The notes beneath the pieces were generated by a model, which was not told the origin of the DNA, made no database searches, and saw only the letters and a list, made by a program, of their open reading frames with translations. The translations under genes and the position numbers were made by a program. This document shows, piece after piece, positions 45,157 through 55,513 of a stretch of 64,000 nt of DNA. Numbering within the stretch: the stretch's first letter is position 1; each line of letters opens with the position of its first letter. This DNA is from Abyssibacter profundi. Its GTDB lineage: Bacteria > Pseudomonadota > Gammaproteobacteria > Nevskiales > OUC007. The DNA lies in the NCBI RefSeq assembly GCF_003151135.1, contig NZ_QEQK01000004.1:1-64000 (forward strand). The letters run 5' to 3'.

Positions 45157-48024
45157 ATGATCGATTGGACCCGTTTACTCACCGCGCTTTGCGTTAGCGC
45201 TTCCCTGGCCGCCTGTTCCGGCACCGAGAGCCTCAGCCCTGATGACGGCGATTCTCCGGTCGGGGATGGCCAACCTCCAGTCACCGAAGCGCCGGGGATC
45301 GGCACGACCCAGCTCTTCAATGTGGAGGGCAGCATGGAGGGCTACACGCCCCCTTCCACCAAGTCGCATGGCGAGGGGCCCAGCCTGGAGTTCGTGGCGA
45401 ATCTGCCGGCAGCCGAGCCGGGGTATCTCTATATCGACGCCGCGCTTTACTGGGACGATATCGAGGATTCACTGAGCCTGGAGGTCTTCGGCCCGGATGG
45501 CGCTGTCGTCGCCGAGGCGCTGGCCGAACCCGCGATTGATCAGACCATCCGTGTGGAAACCCCTGTCGAGGGTGCCTACCGCTTCGTCATCCATGAGCGC
45601 GAGACACGACCGGGCGAGCGTTTCAAGTTCGTCGCCTTTGTGACACGGGGAGAGGACGCCGGGGATGTGGTTGCAAACCTTTGCATGCAGGAAGGCGAAG
45701 AACAGGTAATCGCCGAATGGACGGGGACTGCGCCGAGTTCCGTGGGGGGCGTTCCGGGTACGACGGTTGATGAGGTGCTACCCATACCTGATGGCTGCGC
45801 CTACGACGAGTTGCAAGTGGATATCGCCTGGGATGTCGCCGCAGAAGATCTGGATCTGGACGTGCTGGACCCGAACGGAAGCGTCGTCGCCAGCTCCGGA
45901 AACCTGAATGCCGAGACCGGGGTGGCCGCAGAATCCGCCACGGCTGTGGCTCCACGCGCCGGTGACTATGTCGCGTCCACCAAGAGCTACAGCAACTTCG
46001 AGACGCCGTTTTCCGGTGTCGCAACCCTGCGCTGCGTCACGGTTGGTGGTTGCTACGAGTTGGTCGACGACACGGTCACCGAGTACCCGGTGCCGGTCCA
46101 GTCGACGCGAGTCATCGTGGGCGTGATGGACAGTGCGACCAACCCCTACCACGACTTCTTCTACGCCGGCAGCGAAATCTATCCGGAGCATGCGCCGACC
46201 GCTGTGACGCCCGCCGTCCTGGCCGAGCTTGGGGTCGAGCCGGAGAACCAGATCGAGTTGACGCGGACCGGTGACATCGCTGCCGACATCGAGGCCGACG
46301 CCGCCATCTGGTCGCGGGTGAAGCGTGGGGAGTTGGTCTGGTTCAAGGGCACAAACCTGCTGGCCATTTCCTTTGCCGGTACGGATGTCGAACCCCTGGT
46401 CCCGCAGCCGATCAAGTCATCTCATGGTGTGGGGACCAGTGCAGCCGTACTGAAGGCGAACCCCGAGGCCGTGGTGATCATGGTGGAGCAGGGCAACGAC
46501 ATCGGCAACGACCCCAGTCATGAATGGACCTTCCTGAATCCTTCGATTGATATCGTGTCGACCAGCTACGGCGTTTCGCTGGCCCTGGGCCTTTTGCCGG
46601 TGCCGGAGACGCGTGCTTTCCATGCCGGTTTTGACGGTGTGGTGGGGCAGGGCAAGCTGCATTTCAGCTCATCCGGTAACGGACCGGGTTTGTCACCCGC
46701 ACGTGCAGGTGCCGGGCCTTGGTGGTCCATCGGCGTGTCGGGCAGCGAGGAGGACTCCTCCGAGGGCCGGACCATCACATCGGGTCGGTTGCCCGATTTC
46801 GTGTCGGACTTCGTGCAGCAGCTGCCGTATTGCATGGACTGTCAGTCGGAGATCGACACATCGGTGGGTGGGACCAGTTTTTCGACGCCGCGCGCGGCTG
46901 GTGTGGCCTCACGCGTCCTGCTCGAGGTGCGTCGTAAGTATGGCCATCGTGGCGGAGTGATTGATGTGGATGGCGTCCCGACCATGGCAGTCGGCGGCGA
47001 GATTCCACTCACCAACTGGGTGCTGCGCCGAGCACTGGAGGAGGCCGCCTGGGTACCGGGTACGCTGGGCGACCCCATCGAGATTGCGCTGGACCTGGCG
47101 ACGCCGGTGATTCCCCAGCTGGCCTGGTTGGATTATGGCTGGGGTGATCTGTCCGCCCGCAGCGACAAACTGGTGGTTGAAGCTGCACTGACGCACCTGA
47201 GTCTGGGCGCATTGCCGCGGACCAAGCCTGTCGGTTTCTGCGAGTTCCAGACCGAGATCATGCTCGAGCGTATGACCTACTGGAACGAGATCGCCCCCTC
47301 GCTGCCCGACGTGTTTGGTGGCGACAGTGCGCAGCCGCTAGACAGCAATCCGTTCATCTTCTGTGACTCGGGCTTGCCACATCATCCGGCCAGCAATGAT
47401 CCGGGTGGCAACTATGACCCGGCCGCTGATTTCGACGGCGACGGCGTGGCCAACGGCGACGACAATTGCCCTGAAGACCCCAATGCGGATCAGGCGGATG
47501 AAGACGGCAATGGCGTGGGCGATGCCTGCGATGCCCCGCCCAGCGATATCGATGGCGATGGTGTGGTCGACAGCGAGGATAACTGTCCGAATGCGGCCAA
47601 CCCGGAGCAGACGGATACCGGTGATGACGGTGTCGGCGATGCCTGTGAGTCTGCTCCGGAGACCCCGATCGCCGAGCCGGGTCCCGGCACGGTCGAGGTG
47701 GTCAGCTATGACGGACCCACCGGGATCACGACTCCCGTGGTCTGCCTGGGGTGCGGCAGTGGCTCGGATGGCTTTGCCACGCACGAAGTTCGTTACGAGT
47801 TACCTGCGCTGGCCGCGTTGACCAGCTTGGACTTCACGCTGACCGCCGCGCCTGCTGAGCAACTGGATATGGTGATTTATAACCCGGCCGGAGAAGAAGT
47901 GACGGCGCCGGTGACCGACCCGATGCCGGGGTTGTACCTGGCGCAGATCACCGAGCTTGTCGCCTTTGAAGGGGGCTTTAACCTCAGCATCTCAACAACC
48001 TGTCCGGACACCGGCTGCAATTAA
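45157..48024 (+). CDS. Subtilisin-like (S8) peptidase lipoprotein with type-3 repeats
   Basis: 955 residues. Lipoprotein signal ending LAAC with Ser at +2. The catalytic triad is visible: Asp 325 (GVMDSATN), His 423 (SSHGVGT) and Ser 574 (GTSFSTP). The first 315 residues look like beta-rich carbohydrate-binding or pre-peptidase C-terminal-like modules. Residues about 750-840 hold thrombospondin type-3 repeats (DGDGVANGDDNCPEDPN, DGDGVVDSEDNCPN), which bind calcium, and a further beta module follows. A surface or secreted protease. The spacing Asp-His of about 98 residues is longer than in simple subtilisins. Confidence 0.88.
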   Translation: MIDWTRLLTALCVSASLAACSGTESLSPDDGDSPVGDGQPPVTEAPGIGTTQLFNVEGSMEGYTPPSTKSHGEGPSLEFVANLPAAEPGYLYIDAALYWDDIEDSLSLEVFGPDGAVVAEALAEPAIDQTIRVETPVEGAYRFVIHERETRPGERFKFVAFVTRGEDAGDVVANLCMQEGEEQVIAEWTGTAPSSVGGVPGTTVDEVLPIPDGCAYDELQVDIAWDVAAEDLDLDVLDPNGSVVASSGNLNAETGVAAESATAVAPRAGDYVASTKSYSNFETPFSGVATLRCVTVGGCYELVDDTVTEYPVPVQSTRVIVGVMDSATNPYHDFFYAGSEIYPEHAPTAVTPAVLAELGVEPENQIELTRTGDIAADIEADAAIWSRVKRGELVWFKGTNLLAISFAGTDVEPLVPQPIKSSHGVGTSAAVLKANPEAVVIMVEQGNDIGNDPSHEWTFLNPSIDIVSTSYGVSLALGLLPVPETRAFHAGFDGVVGQGKLHFSSSGNGPGLSPARAGAGPWWSIGVSGSEEDSSEGRTITSGRLPDFVSDFVQQLPYCMDCQSEIDTSVGGTSFSTPRAAGVASRVLLEVRRKYGHRGGVIDVDGVPTMAVGGEIPLTNWVLRRALEEAAWVPGTLGDPIEIALDLATPVIPQLAWLDYGWGDLSARSDKLVVEAALTHLSLGALPRTKPVGFCEFQTEIMLERMTYWNEIAPSLPDVFGGDSAQPLDSNPFIFCDSGLPHHPASNDPGGNYDPAADFDGDGVANGDDNCPEDPNADQADEDGNGVGDACDAPPSDIDGDGVVDSEDNCPNAANPEQTDTGDDGVGDACESAPETPIAEPGPGTVEVVSYDGPTGITTPVVCLGCGSGSDGFATHEVRYELPALAALTSLDFTLTAAPAEQLDMVIYNPAGEEVTAPVTDPMPGLYLAQITELVAFEGGFNLSISTTCPDTGCN

Positions 48025-48053
48025 TCGCGAGCGCGGCGCCTCGGGCGAGTGAG

Positions 48054-48086
48054 CGGCCGGCGGGTTTCCCCGTCGGCCGTTTTTTT
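48054..48086 (+). terminator. Rho-independent terminator after the subtilase gene
   Basis: An 11-bp stem beginning CGGCCGGCGGG (one G-U pair) with a short T/C loop, followed by seven T residues at 48080-48086. Confidence 0.88.
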
Positions 48087-48153
48087 GTTTCGGCGCTATG
48101 GGGGTGGCGTTCTACGGGTCAAGGCCCGTGAGCGCGAATACAGGCGCTCAGGG

Positions 48154-48162
48154 TGGTATAGT
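48154..48162 (+). promoter_or_regulatory. Extended -10 promoter of gyrA
   Basis: TGGTATAGT at 48154-48162 is an extended -10 (TGN-TATAGT). I see no good -35. The start would be near 48169, about 65 nt before gyrA. Confidence 0.5.
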
Positions 48163-48233
48163 GGCCTGAGAAATCGCGCGCATAGACGCACGACCACCCT
48201 AAAAAAATCCACAGAACCAAGTGAAGTGAGCGG

Positions 48234-50807
48234 ATGAGCGAGTTCGCAAAAGAAGTCCTGCACGTCAATCTTGAAGACGAGATGAAGCAGTCCTACCTCG
48301 ACTACGCCATGAGCGTGATCGTGGGACGGGCACTGCCGGATGTACGAGATGGCCTCAAGCCCGTACATCGACGCGTCCTCTACGCCATGCGCGAACTCGG
48401 CAACGATTACAACAAGCCTTATAAGAAGTCGGCGCGTGTCGTCGGTGATGTGATTGGTAAATACCACCCGCATGGCGACACCGCCGTGTACGACACGATC
48501 GTGCGCATGGCGCAGCCGTTCTCCATGCGCTACATGCTGGTTGACGGGCAGGGCAACTTCGGATCGGTGGATGGCGACTCGGCCGCTGCCATGCGTTACA
48601 CCGAGGTCCGCATGGCCCGCATTGCACACGAGATGCTGGCGGACATCGACAAGGACACCGTCGACTTCGTCCCCAACTACGACGAGTCCGAGTCCGAGCC
48701 GGCCGTACTGCCGACCAAGATCCCGAACCTCTTGGTCAATGGTTCGGCGGGTATCGCCGTGGGGATGGCGACCAATATCCCGCCGCATAACCTGACCGAA
48801 ATCGTGAATGCCTGTGTGGCGCTCATCGACGATCCGGAGATTACGATCGAGGGCCTGATGGCGCATGTGCCCGCGCCGGATTTCCCCACGGCCGCCCTGA
48901 TCAATGGCACAAGTGGGGTTCGTGAGGCCTACGAAACCGGCCGGGGGCGTGTCTACATGCGTGCCCGCGCCGAGATCGAAGAGCTGCCCAGCGGGCGTCA
49001 GGCCATTATCGTCACCGAGTTGCCCTATCAGGTGAACAAGGCGCGTCTTCTGGAAAAAATTGCCGAGCTGGTCAAGGAAAAGAAGATCGAGGGCATCACG
49101 GAGCTGCGCGACGAGTCCGACAAGGACGGCATGCGCATGGTGATCGAACTGCGGCGCGGCGAAGCCGGTGAGGTCGTCCTCAACAATCTTTATCGTCAGA
49201 CCCAGCTGCAAACCGTGTTCGGCATCAACATGGTCGCACTGGATGGCGGCCAGCCGCGGACGCTTAACCTCAAGCAGGTTCTGGAAGCCTTCGTGCGCCA
49301 TCGTCGTGAGGTCGTGACACGGCGGACCATGTACCTGCTGCGCAAGGCGCGTGACCGCGCCCATGTGTTGGAAGGGCTCACCGTTGCGCTGGCCAATATC
49401 GACGAGGTCATCGAACTGATCAAGGCAGCGGCCTCACCGGCGGAGGCCCGGGCTGCATTGGTCGCACGCCCCTGGGCACCTGGCCAGGTGCGCGACATGC
49501 TGGGTCGCGCCGGTGCCGAGGCATCTCGGCCGTTGGAGCTGGCCGAGGGGCTAGGCCTGACGGACGACGGCTATATGCTGTCCGAAGCCCAGGCGCAGGC
49601 GATTTTGGATTTGCGCCTGCACCGACTCACCGGCCTGGAGCAGGAGAAGCTGGTTGGCGAGTACCGCGAGATTCTCGAGCAGATCGCTGAATATCTCGAA
49701 ATTCTCGGCAGTATCGCCCGTTTGCTGGAGGTCATCCGTGAAGAACTGATCGCCGTTCGGGAAACCTATGGCGATGTCCGCCGGACCGAGATTCTCGAAG
49801 ACTTCATCGGCCTGGATCTCGAAGATCTGATCACCCCGCAGGATGTCGTGGTGACGTTGTCGCACGAGGGTTACGTCAAGAGCCAGCCGCTGGACGTTTT
49901 CCAGGCGCAGAAACGCGGTGGTCGCGGCAAGCTGGCATCCAGCTTCAAGACGGATGACTTTATCGATGCGCTGTGGGTGACCCACACCCATGACACGCTG
50001 TTGTGTTTTTCGTCGGCGGGCAAGGTTTACTGGCTTAAGGTCTATCAGATTCCACAAGGCAGTCGGGGTTCACGCGGCAAGCCCATCGTCAATCTGCTGC
50101 CGCTCGAGGGCGATGAGCGTATTTCGGCCGTGCTACCGATCAAGGATTTCGGCACGGGCGAGTCGGTGTTCTTCGTCACCCGTCAGGGCGTGGTCAAGAA
50201 GACCGAACTGGAGGCATTCTCGCGGCCCCGCGCCAGCGGCATCATCGCGTTGGCGCTGCGGGACGACGATGCCCTGGTCGGCGCGGCACTCACAGATGGC
50301 ACCCGGGACATTTTGCTGGTCGCCGACAACGGCAAAGGTATTCGCTTCCCCGAGGCCAATGTTCGCTCCATGGGACGCACGGCGGCGGGTGTGCGTGGCA
50401 TGAAGCTGGGCAAGGAACAGTCGGTCATCTCGCTGCTGATCTGCCAGGACGGCGACGTGCTCACGATGTCCGAAGCCGGCTTCGGCAAACGCACGCCGGT
50501 GGATGACTATCCACTGCGTGGGCGGGGTGGCCAGGGCGTGTTCGCGCAACGACTCACCGATAAGACCGGCAAGCTGGTCGCCGCGATTCAGGTTGGCGAA
50601 GACGACGAGATCATGCTCATCACCGAGTCAGGCAATCTCAATCGTCAGTCGGTATCAGGCATCTCCCAGCTGAGCCGCAATACGCAGGGCGTCAAACTGA
50701 TTCGTCTGGCACAAGGGGACCGTCTGGTCGGTGTCGACCGGATCGCCACCGAAGCTGAGGACGACGACGATGGTGAGGCGGGCGCCGGGGACGGAGCAGC
50801 CGAGTAG
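48234..50807 (+). CDS. gyrA: DNA gyrase subunit A
   Basis: 857 residues, the usual length. The quinolone-resistance region reads [19 protein letters not shown]: the position of E. coli Ser83 is Thr, as is natural in some genera, and Asp87 is kept as Asp. The catalytic Tyr is in [10 protein letters not shown]. The C-terminal beta-pinwheel has the GyrA box QKRGGRGK. GyrA breaks and rejoins DNA in the GyrA2GyrB2 enzyme that introduces negative supercoils. Confidence 0.98.
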   Translation: MSEFAKEVLHVNLEDEMKQSYLDYAMSVIVGRALPDVRDGLKPVHRRVLYAMRELGNDYNKPYKKSARVVGDVIGKYHPHGDTAVYDTIVRMAQPFSMRYMLVDGQGNFGSVDGDSAAAMRYTEVRMARIAHEMLADIDKDTVDFVPNYDESESEPAVLPTKIPNLLVNGSAGIAVGMATNIPPHNLTEIVNACVALIDDPEITIEGLMAHVPAPDFPTAALINGTSGVREAYETGRGRVYMRARAEIEELPSGRQAIIVTELPYQVNKARLLEKIAELVKEKKIEGITELRDESDKDGMRMVIELRRGEAGEVVLNNLYRQTQLQTVFGINMVALDGGQPRTLNLKQVLEAFVRHRREVVTRRTMYLLRKARDRAHVLEGLTVALANIDEVIELIKAAASPAEARAALVARPWAPGQVRDMLGRAGAEASRPLELAEGLGLTDDGYMLSEAQAQAILDLRLHRLTGLEQEKLVGEYREILEQIAEYLEILGSIARLLEVIREELIAVRETYGDVRRTEILEDFIGLDLEDLITPQDVVVTLSHEGYVKSQPLDVFQAQKRGGRGKLASSFKTDDFIDALWVTHTHDTLLCFSSAGKVYWLKVYQIPQGSRGSRGKPIVNLLPLEGDERISAVLPIKDFGTGESVFFVTRQGVVKKTELEAFSRPRASGIIALALRDDDALVGAALTDGTRDILLVADNGKGIRFPEANVRSMGRTAAGVRGMKLGKEQSVISLLICQDGDVLTMSEAGFGKRTPVDDYPLRGRGGQGVFAQRLTDKTGKLVAAIQVGEDDEIMLITESGNLNRQSVSGISQLSRNTQGVKLIRLAQGDRLVGVDRIATEAEDDDDGEAGAGDGAAE

Positions 50808-50819
50808 GTTGCGCTTTTT

Positions 50820-50855
50820 CGCTCGCCCGCGGTCACTTTGTCGCCCGGGCGAGCG
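50820..50855. other. Hairpin between gyrA and serC
   Basis: A perfect 10-bp inverted repeat, CGCTCGCCCG / CGGGCGAGCG, with a 16-nt loop. No T-run follows, so termination is uncertain; a processing or pausing site is possible. Confidence 0.55.
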
Positions 50856-50948
50856 GCTGGCGTCGCACATGTTGCAGGGCGACATGAACGCCTGATCGGT
50901 GTACCCTCCCGCGCCGCAATGCCACTCGGCCAACCCATTGGGAGTCCC

Positions 50949-52031
50949 ATGACGCGCGTCTTTAATTTCTCCGCCGGCCCGGCCACGTTGCCGATTGATG
51001 TGCTTGAGCAGGTACGCAATGACCTGCTGGACTGGAACGGTTCCGGTATGTCCGTGATGGAAATGAGCCATCGCGGTAAGGAATTCGTCGCCATTGCCGA
51101 GCAGGCCACGGCCGACCTGAAATCTTTGTTGGGCGTGCCGGACAACTACAGCATTCTCTGGATGCAGGGCGGCGCGACCGGCCAGTTCTCGGCCATCCCT
51201 ATGAATCTACTCCGGGGTGGGTCGACGGCCGACTACGTTGTGACCGGTAGCTGGGGCAAGAAGGCCATTAAGGAGGCGGGTCGCTTCTGCACCGCGAATA
51301 CGGCGGCACGACCGGTGGACGACGTGTTCACCCATGTGCCCGCGCGCGAACAGTGGAATCTAGACCCCAACGCCGCTTACGTGCATTACACGCCGAACGA
51401 GACCATCGAAGGTGTGGAGTTCCCCGAGGTGCCCGACGTCGGTGACGTTCCGCTGGTTGCGGACTTTTCATCTACGTTCTTATCCCGGCCTATCGATGTC
51501 GAGCGTTTCGGACTGATCTACGCCGGCGCGCAGAAGAACCTGGGCCCGGCGGGCGTCACCATTGTGATCGTCCGTAACGATCTGCTGGGTCAGGCGCTGC
51601 CGCAAACCCCGACCGTGCTTGATTATCAGCAGATTGCAGCAGCCGATTCCATGCTCAACACACCCCCGTGTTTTGCCTGGTACGTGTGCGGGCTGGTCCT
51701 GCAGTGGATCAAGGCGCGTGGGGGGCTGCCGGCCATGGCCGAGCGCAACGCCCGTAAGGCCGGCAAGCTTTATGACTACATCGATGGCTCCGGCTACTAC
51801 CGCAATCCGGTGCGCCCCAGCGACCGCTCGTGGATGAACGTGCCGTTCACGTTGCCCGATGCCGGGCTGGATGCCGCGTTTCTCGCCGGCGCCGGCGAGA
51901 TCGGCTTGTCAACCCTGAAGGGCCACCGAAGCGTCGGGGGAATGCGGGCAAGCCTCTATAACGCCATGCCCGAAGCAGGCGTCGATGCGCTGATCGATTA
52001 CATGAAAGAATTCGCCAGAACGAACGGCTAA
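50949..52031 (+). CDS. serC: Phosphoserine aminotransferase
   Basis: 360 residues from ATG 50949 (GGAG 5 nt upstream). N-terminus RVFNFSAGPATLP is diagnostic; the PLP-binding Lys is in YAGAQKNLGPAGVT. Converts 3-phosphohydroxypyruvate to phosphoserine, and the matching step of pyridoxal phosphate synthesis. Begins the amino acid cluster; serA follows 4 bp later. Confidence 0.97.
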   Translation: MTRVFNFSAGPATLPIDVLEQVRNDLLDWNGSGMSVMEMSHRGKEFVAIAEQATADLKSLLGVPDNYSILWMQGGATGQFSAIPMNLLRGGSTADYVVTGSWGKKAIKEAGRFCTANTAARPVDDVFTHVPAREQWNLDPNAAYVHYTPNETIEGVEFPEVPDVGDVPLVADFSSTFLSRPIDVERFGLIYAGAQKNLGPAGVTIVIVRNDLLGQALPQTPTVLDYQQIAAADSMLNTPPCFAWYVCGLVLQWIKARGGLPAMAERNARKAGKLYDYIDGSGYYRNPVRPSDRSWMNVPFTLPDAGLDAAFLAGAGEIGLSTLKGHRSVGGMRASLYNAMPEAGVDALIDYMKEFARTNG

Positions 52032-52035
52032 CGCT

Positions 52036-53214
52036 TTGAATAAATACAAGATTCAGACGCTTAACAATATTTCGCCGAAGGGACTGGGCCGGTTTCCTCT
52101 GGAGCGGTACGAAGTGGCTTCGGACCTGTCGGAGCCTGACGGCCTGGTGCTTCGGTCTGCAAGCCTGCATGGCATGGCAATCCCTCCCTCACTGAAAGCC
52201 GTGGGGCGGGCCGGTGCCGGTACGAACAACATCCCCGTGGCGGAGATGAGCAGTCGGGGGGTGGCCGTCTTCAACGCGCCAGGGGCCAACGCCAACGCCG
52301 TCAAGGAACTGGTGGTCACTGGGATGCTGCTGGCGGCTCGCAACATCATTGCGGCATGGGACTTTGTTCATGGCCTGGACGGTGATGCCGACACCATGGG
52401 CCAGGCCGTCGAAGCAGGCAAGAAGCAGTTCAAGGGCTTCGAGCTGCCGGGGCGCACCCTGGGCGTGGTCGGTCTGGGCGCGATCGGCGTCAAGGTGGCC
52501 AATGTTGCGCAAGACCTGGGCATGCAGGTGATTGGCTACGACCCGGCCATTACCGTGGGCAATGCTTGGCAACTGGATGCCAGCGTCGAGCAGGCGCATA
52601 CGGTGGAGGAGTTGCTTTCGCGGTCGGATTTCGTGTCCCTGCACGTGCCGCTTATCGACGCAACCCGCGGGCTGATCAATGCCGACCGGCTCAAGCTGAT
52701 GAAGACCGGGGCGACATTGCTGAATTTCTCGCGGGCGCCCATTGTTGACGAGACGGCCGTGCTCCAAGCCCTGGAGCAGGGCGGTTTGCATCGCTATGTC
52801 TGCGATTTTCCGACGCCCGAGGCGCGGGGGCGTGCTGGGGTCATCGCGTTGCCGCATCTCGGTGCATCGACACAAGAGGCCGAGGATAACTGCGCGGTGA
52901 TGGTGGCGGATCAGCTCCGTGATTACCTGGAAACCGGCAACGTGCGCAACTCGGTCAATTTTCCCGAGGCCGTCCTGCCGATGACGGATGGTGCGGCTCG
53001 ACTGGCGGTTGCCAATCGTAATGTTCCGAACATGGTGGGGCAGATTTCCACCGTGCTGGCGCAGCGCGGTCTGAATATTGCGGATTTGCTGAATAAATCA
53101 CGTGGTGACCTGGCATACACATTGGTCGATGTCGACGGCGAGCTGCCCGATGCGGTACTCGATGAGTTGCGAGGCATTGATGGCGTGCTTTCCGTGCGCG
53201 CCATTGACCATTGA
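52036..53214 (+). CDS. serA: D-3-phosphoglycerate dehydrogenase
   Basis: 392 residues from TTG 52036, giving the normal start NKYKIQTLNNISPKGL. The NAD motif GVVGLGAIGVKVA, catalytic Arg in FSRAPIVDE and His in LPHLGAST are present, with a C-terminal ACT domain (about 320-392) as the probable serine-binding site. First step of serine synthesis. Its place between serC and pheA is not the arrangement of Pseudomonas. Confidence 0.94.
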   Translation: MNKYKIQTLNNISPKGLGRFPLERYEVASDLSEPDGLVLRSASLHGMAIPPSLKAVGRAGAGTNNIPVAEMSSRGVAVFNAPGANANAVKELVVTGMLLAARNIIAAWDFVHGLDGDADTMGQAVEAGKKQFKGFELPGRTLGVVGLGAIGVKVANVAQDLGMQVIGYDPAITVGNAWQLDASVEQAHTVEELLSRSDFVSLHVPLIDATRGLINADRLKLMKTGATLLNFSRAPIVDETAVLQALEQGGLHRYVCDFPTPEARGRAGVIALPHLGASTQEAEDNCAVMVADQLRDYLETGNVRNSVNFPEAVLPMTDGAARLAVANRNVPNMVGQISTVLAQRGLNIADLLNKSRGDLAYTLVDVDGELPDAVLDELRGIDGVLSVRAIDH

Positions 53215-53235
53215 TCCAGCACGAGACCGAGGCGG

Positions 53236-54342
53236 ATGACGGACCATCAAGACAGACTGGCGGCAGCCCGTAAGTCGATTGACGAGCTGGATCAATCGAT
53301 TCAGCGACAGATTTCCGATCGGGCGCGTCTTGCGCAGGAAATCGCGATCATTAAACAGAAATCGGGTGACGTCGGCGATATGTATCGACCGTCACGCGAG
53401 GCCGAAGTGCTGCGTCGCGTCATGGATCGCAACGAGGGGCCGCTGACCGGTGAGACGATGGCCAGGCTCATGCGCGAGATCATGTCCGCCTGTCTGTCGC
53501 TGGAGTCGCCGTTGACGGTGGCCTATCTGGGACCGGAGGGCACCTACACGCAGGGTGCTGTGCATAAGCATTTCGGCCATGCCGTCCGTTCACGGCCGAT
53601 GGTGGCGATCGACGAGATCTTCCGTGACGTTGAGGCCGGGAACTCCCATTACGGTGTCGTGCCCATCGAGAATTCCTCCGAAGGGGTGGTGAGTCATACC
53701 CTGGACTTGTTCGTGTCCAGCCCGCTGCGTATCTGCGGTGAGGTGACCTTGCCGATCCACCACCACCTGCTCAGCGATCAAGAGCTGCCAGATGGCATCA
53801 CCAAGGTGATCGCGCATCCCCAGTCGCTGGCCCAGTGCCGGACTTGGCTGCAGACACGGTTGCCCGCAGCCGAACTGGAAACGGCATCCAGCAATGGCAA
53901 GGCCGCGCGCCTGGTTTCGGACCACCCCGGGCAGGGCTGGGCAGCCATTGCAGGGCGGCCAGCCGCAGAGCTCTACAAGCTCAAGATCGCGGCTGCGAAT
54001 ATCGAGGACGAGTCGGACAACACGACCCGATTCCTTGTGATTGGGCGCCAGCAAACTGACCCGACCGGCGACGATATGACGTCCTTCGTCTGCTCGGCCC
54101 ATGGTGGCGACCAGCGCCCCGGCGCATTGTTCGAGTTGCTCAAGCCGTTCTCGGATGCCGGGGTCAACATGACGCGGATTGAGTCACGGCCATCGCGGCG
54201 GGGCAACTGGAACTACAATTTCTATATTGATGTCGCCGGCCATGCCGACGAAGCGCCCTTGAACAAGGTGTTGAAGGCGGTGGAGTCACGGTCCGACCTG
54301 TTCAAGATTCTCGGGTCGTATCCACGTGCACCCCTGGGCTAG
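53236..54342 (+). CDS. pheA: Chorismate mutase / prephenate dehydratase (P-protein)
   Basis: 368 residues. Chorismate mutase of the AroQ type (1-90, RKSIDELDQSIQRQISDRARLAQEIAIIKQ), prephenate dehydratase (about 95-275, with TRF in DNTTRFLVIG) and an ACT domain (ESRPSRRGNWNYNFYID). Makes phenylpyruvate from chorismate; the ESRP motif binds Phe for feedback control. Confidence 0.97.
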   Translation: MTDHQDRLAAARKSIDELDQSIQRQISDRARLAQEIAIIKQKSGDVGDMYRPSREAEVLRRVMDRNEGPLTGETMARLMREIMSACLSLESPLTVAYLGPEGTYTQGAVHKHFGHAVRSRPMVAIDEIFRDVEAGNSHYGVVPIENSSEGVVSHTLDLFVSSPLRICGEVTLPIHHHLLSDQELPDGITKVIAHPQSLAQCRTWLQTRLPAAELETASSNGKAARLVSDHPGQGWAAIAGRPAAELYKLKIAAANIEDESDNTTRFLVIGRQQTDPTGDDMTSFVCSAHGGDQRPGALFELLKPFSDAGVNMTRIESRPSRRGNWNYNFYIDVAGHADEAPLNKVLKAVESRSDLFKILGSYPRAPLG

Positions 54343-54379
54343 CGCGCGGCGCTCACCACGACCGACGAGTAGGTAGACC

Positions 54380-55507
54380 ATGATCGATTTCAAGCAGCTA
54401 GCAATGCCCGGGCCCGTGGCGCTCAAGCCGTACACACCCGGCAAGCCGGTGGAGGTGCTCGAGCGCGAACTCGGGATCACCGGGTCGATCAAGCTGGCCA
54501 GTAACGAAAATCCCCTGGGGTGTAGTCCGGCGGTCACCGCTGCGGTGCAGTCTGCGCTAGGGGGCGAGTTCTTCGCACGGTACCCGGACGCCGCAGGCCA
54601 CGAGCTGAAGGCGGATCTTGCGGCCTACCATGGCATTGAGGCCGAGCGCATCACGCTGGGTAACGGGTCCAACGATATTCTGGTGCTGCTGGCGCAGGCC
54701 TTGCTGGGTCCTGGACGCGCGGCCGTGTTTTCGGATTACGCGTTTGCGGTCTACCCGATTGCCACCGCTGCGGCCAGTGGGCAAGCACGAATTGCCAAGG
54801 CGTTGGGGGCTGATAGCGACATGCCCTACGGGCACGACCTGGACGCCATGGCTGCCCTGATCGATGACACAGTGCGGCTGGTTTTTGTGGCCAACCCGAA
54901 TAACCCCACCGGAACCTGGATCGAGCCAGACGCCTTCGAGGCATTCCTGCGTGGGGTGCCGCAAGACGTCGTTGTGGTGTTGGACGAGGCGTACTACGAC
55001 TATCAGCCCGAAGAATGGCGCATCGACGCCCGCCGGTTGCTGGATGCCTACCCGAATCTTGTAGTGACCCGGACCTTCTCCAAGGTCTACGGGATTGCCG
55101 CGATGCGTGTCGGCTACGGGCTGTCTCATCCAGGTCTGGCCGACATTCTCAATCGTGTGCGTCAGCCCTTTAACAACAACGCGGTTGCGCATGTCGCCGC
55201 TCGCGCCGCGCTGGCAGACAGCGATTTTGTCGATGAGTCGGTTGCACTGAATCAGACTGGGCTTGCGCGACTTCGGCAGGGTCTGGACCAGCTGGGTCTG
55301 GGGTATCTGCCCACCCATGCCAATTTCCTCACCTTCGATCTCGGCCGCGACGCGGCGCCCGTCTATGAAGCCTTGCTGCGCGAAGGCGTGATCGTCAGAC
55401 CCCTGGCTGGATACGGGATGCCGCAGCATCTGCGCGCAACGGTGGGCACGGCAGATGAGAACGAGCGATTTCTCACGGCGCTCAGCCGTGTGATCGCTGC
55501 CAGTTAA
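54380..55507 (+). CDS. hisC: Histidinol-phosphate / aromatic aminotransferase
   Basis: 375 residues, a class I PLP-dependent aminotransferase of HisC type: SNENPLGCSP, NPNNPTG, and the PLP Lys in TRTFSKVYGIAAMRVGYGLS. The place after pheA and before tyrA suggests use on phenylpyruvate and hydroxyphenylpyruvate as well as imidazole acetol phosphate. Confidence 0.93.
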   Translation: MIDFKQLAMPGPVALKPYTPGKPVEVLERELGITGSIKLASNENPLGCSPAVTAAVQSALGGEFFARYPDAAGHELKADLAAYHGIEAERITLGNGSNDILVLLAQALLGPGRAAVFSDYAFAVYPIATAAASGQARIAKALGADSDMPYGHDLDAMAALIDDTVRLVFVANPNNPTGTWIEPDAFEAFLRGVPQDVVVVLDEAYYDYQPEEWRIDARRLLDAYPNLVVTRTFSKVYGIAAMRVGYGLSHPGLADILNRVRQPFNNNAVAHVAARAALADSDFVDESVALNQTGLARLRQGLDQLGLGYLPTHANFLTFDLGRDAAPVYEALLREGVIVRPLAGYGMPQHLRATVGTADENERFLTALSRVIAAS

Positions 55508-55513
55508 GCCGGG

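Noticed and set aside
48096-49364. Long minus-strand open frame of 422 codons under gyrA
   Set aside because: GC-rich antisense frame; gyrA on the other strand is certain and the minus product has no recognisable domain.
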